From Methanobacteriota archaeon (GTDB lineage: Archaea > Thermoplasmatota > Poseidoniia > Poseidoniales > Poseidoniaceae): a DNA stretch of 6,488 nt. The notes under the pieces were generated by a model. The model did no database searches and was not told the origin of the DNA. It was given only the letters and a program-made list of their open reading frames with translations. Shown in pieces: positions 1 through 5,426 of this stretch. The stretch's first letter is position 1. Each line of letters opens with the position of its first letter. Both the position numbers and the translations under genes were made by a program. The DNA is taken from NCBI GenBank assembly GCA_029979405.1, contig JAPOHM010000085.1, positions 1 to 6,488 of the forward strand, read 5' to 3'.

Positions 1-1
1 C

Positions 2-2455
2 ACACTGGCGTTGATTACATCCCTCTCATTTGCGGCTGTTATGATGATTAATGATCGAATGAACATACCGTATGAGATCGATGCTTTGAGTGGTGCAAAG
101 ATTGAATTCATAGTTTTTGGTTTGATAACACACTTCATGTTCTTCAAAACGAGACATATTGAAATGGACTTGGGAGAATTTTTGTGGATTTTGAGGGATA
201 AATCCGATTCAAAATGGGTGTTTGACAGTCAAGTGAACGCTTGGGTGTTAAAATATGACGACAAAGAGGCTGATACTGAAAATGTCCAAAAGTGGGGTGA
301 GATGTCGAGATTCACTCTTGCATTCTCGATCTTTGCTATTTGCATTGGAATTTCGACAATAAATGTTGACCTCTTTGGACAAAAATATTTGTTCCCTCTA
401 TTGATGATCCTTCCAATTAGTTTACTATTACATCAGTTAACAAGCATGAAGCAACTATCCTCTGCAACTAGATTTGTAGGTGTTTTGCACCTGATAATTA
501 TTGCAATATTTACTAAACCGTTAATGGAAAACGTTGTTGAATTTTCTTCAGGTAGTCATTCATTAATCGCAGGAATTATTCACGATTTGATATTGATATC
601 AGCGCCGTTTTACGTCAATTACGTGATAACAAATAGAGGACTTGATAGAGACAGTTTGAACAGGCTAACAGATAACTTGATGTTTGCAGGATTGATATTC
701 CTAGCATGTTTTGACATGTCTGGTGGATTACTGTTCTTCAGTTTGTTTGCATTGGTCGCGGTTCAAAGTCTAAAATTCAGAATGGGAATTGTAAATTTTG
801 TTCCAATAGCGTTTATTTTCACATATGACTTTGGAACGTTTTCAGCCGATTATGGAATTACCTACAATTTATTAGAAACAATAACTGGTAACCCAGAATC
901 ATACTTTGAAAGTAAAGTTCTATGGTTTACGAAGTTCACGGGTATGGTAACAAGTATCTTCATGATTTTCGTATTAGGAGTTAGTTTCAATGACATTAAC
1001 AATGAAGATATAGAAATTAAAATGGCTTGGATTGCCCCATTAGTTTGGTTCTTCTTTGCAGCTCTGGCTGCACTGCCAGATGCTTCTTGGCTTCCGTTAA
1101 TTATTGTCGCATTTGGAATAGTAAATGCGTGGTACAGAGGCGAAATGAAGTATATGCAATTGTTAAGCCTTGGCCTCATAGTTTCTTGGATAATTGGATT
1201 CTCAGAAGGTTTAGATGATCTAGATGGAAGAATATTTGGGATATCAATGCTATTTAGTGGATTATCTATTGCAATCATGACTATCCTTGCATCCTCCGGT
1301 TTCCTAATGCAAAATCTTACAGATTATGGTAGCCTATCGAAAGAAGAATATTCTGAGAATTTGCATAATGAATTGAAATTCTTCAGTTTAGTACCATTGA
1401 TGCTATCATTCGATGTCTTCCTAGGCATTGGAATGCTAATCGCAAGCCTGTGGGCTACTGTAGAAGTATTCAGAGTTGGTGACAAAACCTCTCTCCTTCT
1501 ACTACCATTACTGCACGGACTTACGCTAGGAAACCTCCTGTACCAAGCGGATTTATTCACAGAAGACGGCCGTGGTTACATTGTTGGTTCATTATTATTG
1601 ATAGAAGGTATTGCACTCCTCTACGGTTCAGGAAAAGACGACATGATTTACGATTCAAATATATTCAGCTGGCAGAGTGATGAGCAATTCTTCCAGTATA
1701 TTGAGAGGTTGGGAATTGCGGGAACTATCTCATCAATATCTGGTGTAGGCTATGCATTCAATTCAGATATCCAGATGGCGTTTATGATATTAACACTAAT
1801 TTTGATTGGTCTTGCAATTACTGGATTTAATGAAAAATATTACAATGTCCGCTGGCGAAGAGCGCTTGGAGTATATGGTTCAATGATTACCGGAATTTGT
1901 TTCTACTCGACTGTAGAAACTGACCTTTATGCTAGTTTAACGATAGTTGGGCTTGGCCTACTTGCACTAGGTTACGGATTCATCTATTTGCAAGCGAGTT
2001 CAAATTTCATAACGCCTGCTCAACCACTTGAAGAATACGTCCAGGAAGCAATTATGCCAGAATCCGATAGTAGTGAAGAGAAGGAATATTCTGAATCGAT
2101 TGGACAATTGGATGAAGAAGATGTTGAGGATTATGAAGAAACTGAAGAACTTGCGGATTTGGAAGAAGAAATTGACAGTTCTCAAGAAACCGAGGACGAC
2201 GAATTTGCAGAATTAGAAGACGAATTTGCAGAATTGGAGGATGAAGAAGAAATTATTGAGAACTCAGAGCCTGAAGTGACTAATGTTGATAACATTTTGA
2301 AAACAGACACTGGACTCGATATTAGATTCCCGAGTGGGGTTTTGGAAAATATTGCCAAGACAATACAACTTACTCCACACGATGGGTTCAAACCGATTCT
2401 TGAAATCGGTGAAAATGGAAAATTACGATTGGTATTCGACCCAACACCTGATTAA
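2..2455 (+). CDS. Large polytopic membrane protein with acidic C-terminal tail, function unknown (5' partial)
   Basis: I do not recognise a named family. The frame is open from the first complete codon (817 residues visible) and the window starts inside a hydrophobic stretch, so the true start very probably lies upstream. A TTG at 11 could technically start the frame but would fall within that apparent membrane helix. Residue numbers here count from that TTG. Up to about residue 665 the protein shows roughly 18-20 hydrophobic segments separated by short loops; one larger hydrophilic loop at about 46-98 is rich in Asp, Lys and Trp. Residues about 674-755 are highly acidic and low-complexity, with a 7-residue tandem repeat. 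The last ~57 residues (758-814) look like a small folded module ending in alternating hydrophobic residues. Location is the cytoplasmic membrane. No catalytic motif, ATP-binding site or transporter signature was seen. It converges on the srp19 gene with 20 bp between stops. Confidence 0.85.
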   Translation, partial: TLALITSLSFAAVMMINDRMNIPYEIDALSGAKIEFIVFGLITHFMFFKTRHIEMDLGEFLWILRDKSDSKWVFDSQVNAWVLKYDDKEADTENVQKWGEMSRFTLAFSIFAICIGISTINVDLFGQKYLFPLLMILPISLLLHQLTSMKQLSSATRFVGVLHLIIIAIFTKPLMENVVEFSSGSHSLIAGIIHDLILISAPFYVNYVITNRGLDRDSLNRLTDNLMFAGLIFLACFDMSGGLLFFSLFALVAVQSLKFRMGIVNFVPIAFIFTYDFGTFSADYGITYNLLETITGNPESYFESKVLWFTKFTGMVTSIFMIFVLGVSFNDINNEDIEIKMAWIAPLVWFFFAALAALPDASWLPLIIVAFGIVNAWYRGEMKYMQLLSLGLIVSWIIGFSEGLDDLDGRIFGISMLFSGLSIAIMTILASSGFLMQNLTDYGSLSKEEYSENLHNELKFFSLVPLMLSFDVFLGIGMLIASLWATVEVFRVGDKTSLLLLPLLHGLTLGNLLYQADLFTEDGRGYIVGSLLLIEGIALLYGSGKDDMIYDSNIFSWQSDEQFFQYIERLGIAGTISSISGVGYAFNSDIQMAFMILTLILIGLAITGFNEKYYNVRWRRALGVYGSMITGICFYSTVETDLYASLTIVGLGLLALGYGFIYLQASSNFITPAQPLEEYVQEAIMPESDSSEEKEYSESIGQLDEEDVEDYEETEELADLEEEIDSSQETEDDEFAELEDEFAELEDEEEIIENSEPEVTNVDNILKTDTGLDIRFPSGVLENIAKTIQLTPHDGFKPILEIGENGKLRLVFDPTPD
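2198..2239 (+). repeat. Two-copy 21-bp in-frame tandem repeat encoding DEFAELE
   Basis: Positions 2198-2218 and 2219-2239 are two adjacent 21-bp units that differ at only two bases (tta gaa versus ttg gag), both synonymous third-position changes. They encode the heptad DEFAELE twice (residues about 730-743 of the membrane protein) inside the acidic tail. The unit looks like a recent slippage duplication in a low-complexity linker; the synonymous differences suggest that the peptide has been kept. Confidence 0.8.
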
Positions 2456-2475
2456 TCCACAGTAGTGAAAAGATG

Positions 2476-2931
2476 TTATCTTCTTCTTCGCTTCTGATTT
2501 CTTTGGGCGCGTGCCTGTGCCGCTCTCGCCTTATTTGCACCCTTTCTTTGTGAGCGAGCGCTCTTGTCGCCAACCTTTGGACCTCTGATTTGGGCTTCTT
2601 TCTCATTATTTCTCTGATCTTTCTGCATTTGGCGCCATTGTCCGCCAATCAGTTGCATTATCTCTTCTTTAGTAGAAGCTCCAATCGAATCTGAAGCACC
2701 CCTCTTAGAAACCCAGAGACGCCCTTCTTTTGCGTGTGGCCTCTTTGGATGAGATACAAATTCCTCTCTCTTAACTTTCCTTAGACCCAAAGCTCTGGAA
2801 GCGATGAATAATCCCTCCAAATCTGGTTTAAGTACGCTCGAGTCCTTGGGAACTCTACGACCTGCTCTACGACTTACTTTAGCATCGAAATATCCCGGCC
2901 AAACAGCGATTCGGTCCGGGTTGTGGTCCAT
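2476..2931 (-). CDS. srp19: Signal recognition particle subunit SRP19 with basic C-terminal extension
   Basis: SRP19 binds the helix 6/8 tips of SRP 7S RNA and arranges them so that SRP54 can bind, an early step in co-translational targeting to the membrane. The 151-residue product carries the family hallmarks in order: an early strand with WPGYFDAK (11-18), the RNA-contacting AGRRVPKD (23-30), then a helix and ALGL (47-50), a basic PKRP segment (62-65), GRLWV (70-74) and a final helix starting near T87. The core ends at about residue 103. Residues 104-151 form an extra tail with about 18 Lys/Arg in 48 positions, ending in four Arg; archaeal SRP19 proteins as I know them are usually close to 100 residues without such a tail, whereas eukaryotic SRP19 has a lysine-rich one. 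The ATG lies 30 bp after the S8e stop and is preceded by GAGG at 7-nt spacing, which supports this start and co-transcription with S8e. Confidence 0.92.
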   Translation of the reverse strand: MDHNPDRIAVWPGYFDAKVSRRAGRRVPKDSSVLKPDLEGLFIASRALGLRKVKREEFVSHPKRPHAKEGRLWVSKRGASDSIGASTKEEIMQLIGGQWRQMQKDQRNNEKEAQIRGPKVGDKSARSQRKGANKARAAQARAQRNQKRRRR

Positions 2932-2938
2932 GTAATAG

Positions 2939-2942
2939 CCTC
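2939..2942 (-). promoter_or_regulatory. Ribosome binding site of srp19
   Basis: The minus strand reads GAGG here, 7 nt before the ATG at 2931. It lies in the 30-bp gap after the S8e stop and supports separate initiation on a shared transcript. Confidence 0.55.
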
Positions 2943-2961
2943 AGCTGGCTTTCTTTTCAAT

Positions 2962-3339
2962 TCATTCGACAATTACGCCGTTTAGTATTCCATCGTGACC
3001 TGGTCTTGAGGTAATCTTCACGTTACCCTTGTCTGTTTCTACAACAGCTCCCTTTGTCAAAATGTTTCTTCGAATGTAGTTAGGGTTAGCATCGTTTGCT
3101 ACCACAGTATTGATTGTAGCGACGGAAGTCTTTCCGCTTTTGTCGTTTACGTTACACTTGTTGTCTGAAAGGACACGAACGAGAACGTTTCCGCCTGTTG
3201 TGCGGTAAATTTTCCTCTTAGGGTCTCCAATTAGAGCGAATTGCTTCTCTGAGGAAATTTCAGTTGCCCGCTTACTTCTTGCAGGAACGCGTCGACCACC
3301 TGTTGATTTTCTTTTTGAAATACCATGCCACTGTGCCAT
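2962..3339 (-). CDS. rps8e: 30S ribosomal protein S8e
   Basis: A component of the small ribosomal subunit found only in archaea and eukaryotes. The 125-residue length is typical of the archaeal form. Family landmarks are present: the basic N-terminus with WHGISKRKSTGGRR (4-17) followed by PARSKR (19-24), the TTGGN turn (47-51), the NPNYIRRNILTKGA segment (85-98) and the C-terminal TSRPGHDG (110-117) before a final hydrophobic strand. The ATG at 3339 is preceded by GGAG at 8-nt spacing. It sits between a FAH-family hydrolase gene (53 bp upstream) and srp19 (30 bp downstream), all on the same strand; S8e and SRP19 make sense as a translation/targeting pair. An AT-rich segment just upstream may carry its own promoter. 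Confidence 0.97.
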   Translation of the reverse strand: MAQWHGISKRKSTGGRRVPARSKRATEISSEKQFALIGDPKRKIYRTTGGNVLVRVLSDNKCNVNDKSGKTSVATINTVVANDANPNYIRRNILTKGAVVETDKGNVKITSRPGHDGILNGVIVE

Positions 3340-3347
3340 ATCTATGT

Positions 3348-3351
3348 CTCC
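3348..3351 (-). promoter_or_regulatory. Ribosome binding site of rps8e
   Basis: The minus strand reads GGAG here, 8 nt before the S8e ATG. It is a good Shine-Dalgarno match and fixes the start codon. Confidence 0.6.
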
Positions 3352-3373
3352 AGCGAGTTGGCGACCAGCCGTT

Positions 3374-3394
3374 CATATTTGAATGATATGCATT
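3374..3394 (-). promoter_or_regulatory. Possible TATA-like promoter element for rps8e-srp19
   Basis: This is the most AT-rich part of the 53-bp gap between the hydrolase stop and the S8e start, and it contains a 5-bp inverted repeat (catat/atatg, 3374-3378 and 3386-3390, 7-nt loop). An archaeal TATA/BRE here would place transcription start near 3350-3360, giving a short leader that still includes the GGAG. There is no strong consensus box, so the genes may instead simply be read through from the hydrolase promoter. Part of the segment overlaps the hydrolase stop codon. Confidence 0.3.
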
Positions 3395-3962
3395 AGAAAC
3401 AAGTGGCTTTTTCTTGTGAAACACATTCTCCATCAACGTACAGAGAGGCTGTAAGAGAATCTCCAGGCATTAATGGCCCAACGCCTGAAGGAGTTCCTGT
3501 AAACAGAACATCTCCTTCTATGATTTCAGCCCAGTCTGCTAATTTTGAAAGTAAATCATCAACGCTCCAACTCATCTCGTCCAAAGAACCAGATTGAACG
3601 GGTTTGTTGTTTATGTGAAGTTCATACTTCGCTCTATCATCAAAATTAACCCATTCTCCAATTATTGCAGCACCTGAAAACGCTTTGGCCTCTGCCCACG
3701 GCAATCCATTCGCCTTCAATTTGTCCTGAACACTTCTCTTTGTCAAATCCAAACCAAGAGCCATTTTTTGAGGTCTGAGACCGTGTCCTAATTTCACAAC
3801 AAGTTCGATTTCGTGATGGACATCACCGCCACAGGTATCGATTTTATTGAATGGAGTAACCGATGATTCAGGCTTCAAAAAGAATACTGGTTCCTGCGGT
3901 ATGGGATTCCCGAGTTCTTCAGCGTGTTTAGGGTAAGTCCTGATGGCGCACCAAACGTCCAT
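3393..3962 (-). CDS. Fumarylacetoacetate hydrolase-family protein (FAHD1/YcgM-like), compact form
   Basis: A FAH-fold metal-dependent enzyme (COG0179 type). Relatives act as acylpyruvate hydrolases, oxaloacetate decarboxylases or hydrolases/isomerases in aromatic catabolism; the substrate here cannot be told. Visible landmarks in the 189-residue product: KHAEELG (12-18) after the start, PVFFLKP (25-31), the metal-ligand pair E51 and E53 in HHEIELVVKLG, the third likely ligand D72 in GLDLTKRSVQD, the lysine of AKAF (K93), and TGTPSGVGP (155-163). The GRNY motif normally found near the N-terminus reads IRTY (7-10). The stretch between E53 and D72 is about ten residues shorter than I recall for FAHD1 (a helix appears to be missing), and the whole protein is shorter than the usual ~210-220. 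Metal ligands are intact, so it is probably active. The start at 3962 fits because homology begins within the first few residues. Confidence 0.9.
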   Translation of the reverse strand: MDVWCAIRTYPKHAEELGNPIPQEPVFFLKPESSVTPFNKIDTCGGDVHHEIELVVKLGHGLRPQKMALGLDLTKRSVQDKLKANGLPWAEAKAFSGAAIIGEWVNFDDRAKYELHINNKPVQSGSLDEMSWSVDDLLSKLADWAEIIEGDVLFTGTPSGVGPLMPGDSLTASLYVDGECVSQEKATCF

Positions 3963-4022
3963 GGTAATTCCAAGATGTGCTCATTCATCAAACCGAAGGG
4001 TCAAACGCTTAGTGCGCATGGG
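3963..4022. promoter_or_regulatory. 60-bp divergent intergenic region
   Basis: This is the only non-coding DNA between the divergently transcribed hydrolase (-) and PUA-protein (+) genes, so both promoters should lie here or within the 5' ends of the opposite genes. I see no convincing TATA box or Shine-Dalgarno on either strand, which is compatible with leaderless transcripts. If the PUA protein started at the alternative ATG 3975 or GTG 3924, this region would be partly or wholly coding. Confidence 0.4.
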
Positions 4023-4538
4023 ATGACTGTGGCGAAGGATTGGCAAATAAAGAAAAGGCGACCAATCCGCAGAAAAAATATTGCTCCGTTGTTAAAGGAC
4101 CTTGAAACAGTATTGAATATCGATTTGAACGTGGATGGAGCATTTTTAGAAATGGCTGAATATGGACCTTGGAAATTAGTATTAGTCGATCGAGTACCAC
4201 TGGCTATCGAATTACAAAGTCCTGATGATGAGAGAGTCGTATTCCTAACACTGAGGGGGTTTGTTGATTATCCCTCAGAACATCGATTTGTCGATGTTGA
4301 CCATGGAGCAATACCGTTTTTGATGAATGGTGCTGATTGTATGGTAGCCGGAATCCACGGTGCTGACGAGAACATTTCAGAAGGGGATTTGGTGTGGGTT
4401 AGAGACCAGACTCACAAAAGACCGCTGGCTATAGGTTGGGCAAAAATGGATGGCACAACTCTTGTGGAACAATTAAAAGGCAAGGGCCTAAAGAATATTC
4501 ACTGGGTTGGTGATGAATTATGGGAGATGGAGTTATGA
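4023..4538 (+). CDS. Tma20/MCT-1-like ribosome-associated PUA-domain RNA-binding protein
   Basis: The 171-residue product resembles the MCT-1/Tma20 family (COG2016 type). Eukaryotic members act with DENR in 40S recycling and translation re-initiation; archaeal members are thought to be ribosome-associated, but their role is not settled. An N-terminal domain begins with a basic segment (10-18) and a helix (19-31). The PUA domain covers about 90-165, with VDHGAIPFLMNGADCMVAGI (92-111) giving the typical RNA-binding turn. The C-terminus GLKNIHWVGDELW (155-167) closely matches the human MCT-1 ending GIENIHYLNDGLW. I chose the ATG at 4023 because the family's basic N-terminus begins just after it; the in-frame GTG 3924 and ATG 3975 are alternatives, but 3924 would overlap the divergent hydrolase gene and the added residues look non-conserved. 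The stop overlaps the next gene's ATG (ATGA), so the two are probably co-translated. Confidence 0.88.
   Translation: MTVAKDWQIKKRRPIRRKNIAPLLKDLETVLNIDLNVDGAFLEMAEYGPWKLVLVDRVPLAIELQSPDDERVVFLTLRGFVDYPSEHRFVDVDHGAIPFLMNGADCMVAGIHGADENISEGDLVWVRDQTHKRPLAIGWAKMDGTTLVEQLKGKGLKNIHWVGDELWEMEL
4523..4526 (+). promoter_or_regulatory. Ribosome binding site deciding the start at 4535
   Basis: GGAG here lies 8 nt before the ATG at 4535, inside the last codons of the PUA gene. No comparable site precedes the in-frame ATG at 4520, so it favours the 4535 start, which also gives a cleaner signal peptide. Confidence 0.6.
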
Positions 4539-5104
4539 AACTTAGATTTGCAATTATATCTGCTTTGATTCTGTTGTTTTCTACTACTGTAAGCGGTGCT
4601 GGAACTGAAGGTGGAGTCAACATCGACCCAGATGTTGAGGAAACTATTTTTTCGTCAATTACTCACACGGAAACCACTACTGACTTAGAAACATGGGATA
4701 TTACTATGACTCTAAATCAAGATGCTTTTGAGAACAATACAACCTTTACATTAACAACGCAGATATGCAATAATGAGGGTGTTTGCTTAGCTCCTGAGAA
4801 TGCTGAAATTACTACTCAGGACAACCAAACATTCACTTCCTCGGTAATGACAATCGACGACCATAGTTACGTCAATTGGAGAGTCACTGCAACCTATACA
4901 TCAGATAATGATACCCAAGAAAAGTTCCCGTCGAGCGGATTCTACAAGACTTGGTCTGATTGTTGGTATCACGAAGGTGAATGGGGAGGAGACGGTTGTG
5001 AAGAAGATCTGCAAACGGATGATTCTTCAGAGGTTGTTCCGTTCATTGGACTATATGCAACCGTATCTTGTGTTGTAATAGCTGCTATTATGAGACCTGA
5101 ATGA
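4535..5104 (+). CDS. Small exported protein with signal peptide, C-x5-C motif and C-terminal membrane anchor
   Basis: The family is not securely recognised. The 189-residue product starts with a clear Sec signal peptide (basic MKLR, hydrophobic core 5-15, cleavage probably near residues 21-22). The mature part is Thr/Asn/Asp-rich and looks like a beta-sandwich, with four N-glycosylation sequons (N67, N68, N97, N125). C78 and C84 form C-x5-C followed by LAP, and C143/C155 form a second likely pair in an acidic, Trp/Gly-rich segment. A C-terminal helix (about 168-186) with a very short RPE end should anchor it on the outer face of the membrane. The C-x5-C within beta strands resembles the active-site region of the DsbD N-terminal domain (E. 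coli C103/C109), so a thiol-disulfide role is possible but unproven; purely structural disulfides would look the same. It overlaps the PUA stop by ATGA. Its last 17 bases overlap the end of the convergent gene. Confidence 0.85.
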   Translation: MKLRFAIISALILLFSTTVSGAGTEGGVNIDPDVEETIFSSITHTETTTDLETWDITMTLNQDAFENNTTFTLTTQICNNEGVCLAPENAEITTQDNQTFTSSVMTIDDHSYVNWRVTATYTSDNDTQEKFPSSGFYKTWSDCWYHEGEWGGDGCEEDLQTDDSSEVVPFIGLYATVSCVVIAAIMRPE

Positions 5105-5426
5105 ATTCAACTAAACGTTCCACAAAGCGCTTTTGCTCGGGGCCAAAGTCGGTGATAACAACTGTAACTCCTTCCTTAGTCAATTTCCCATCTTGGAAAC
5201 CTCTACGAAGTAAATCTGAAGGTACGAGAGGTAGATTTTCCTTAATTAGTTCGAATATAACTCCATCCTCATGTAGGGATAATTGAACCTCAGAAACTAT
5301 TGATTTTGAGATTAGTTCAAGTAATTCTTCTGGAGATTCTCCTCCACCATAAGCTGACAAAAAACCCAACTCTGTGGCATTTTGTTCAATTAAGTGGTCT
5401 AAACCTCTTCCAGTCAAAGTAATCAC
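5088..5426 (-). CDS. Small cytosolic alpha/beta protein of unknown function
   Basis: I do not recognise this 112-residue protein. It begins with GTG at 5426, four bases overlapping the stop of the upstream gene (GTGA), so translation is probably coupled; no Shine-Dalgarno was seen. There is no signal peptide or membrane helix. The sequence alternates predicted helices and strands: a helix near 8-21, a Gly-rich turn AYGGGES (25-31), an acidic amphipathic helix (32-44), a strand/turn/strand region with LHEDGVIFELI (51-61), then a C-terminal strand VTVVITDF followed by a charged helix. This composition is that of a folded, soluble cytoplasmic protein. It is odd as a partner for the probably extracellular protein encoded upstream. 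The 3' end overlaps the exported-protein gene by 17 bp. Confidence 0.72.
   Translation of the reverse strand: MITLTGRGLDHLIEQNATELGFLSAYGGGESPEELLELISKSIVSEVQLSLHEDGVIFELIKENLPLVPSDLLRRGFQDGKLTKEGVTVVITDFGPEQKRFVERLVEFIQVS

Noticed and set aside
862..1278. Minus-strand open frame of 138 codons inside the membrane protein gene
   Set aside because: It lies antisense to a clearly coding hydrophobic protein, has Ser/Asn/Ile-rich shadow composition and no start context; treated as a chance frame.
2456..2475. Possible bidirectional terminator between the membrane protein and srp19 genes
   Set aside because: The 20-bp gap holds only a short tttt run on the minus strand and no hairpin; too weak to call.
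2388..2648. Minus-strand open frame of 86 codons overlapping the srp19 3' end
   Set aside because: It is an alternative frame of the arginine-rich SRP19 tail; the basic composition is inherited from the real gene.
3924..4022. N-terminal extension of the PUA protein from GTG 3924 or ATG 3975
   Set aside because: Starting at 3924 would overlap the divergent hydrolase coding region, the added residues look unlike the family, and no Shine-Dalgarno was seen; the ATG at 4023 gives the usual basic start of the family.
4520..4534. ATG at 4520 as start of the exported protein
   Set aside because: It would add MGDGV before the signal peptide and lacks an upstream Shine-Dalgarno, whereas 4535 has GGAG at 8-nt spacing and a standard MKLR signal start.
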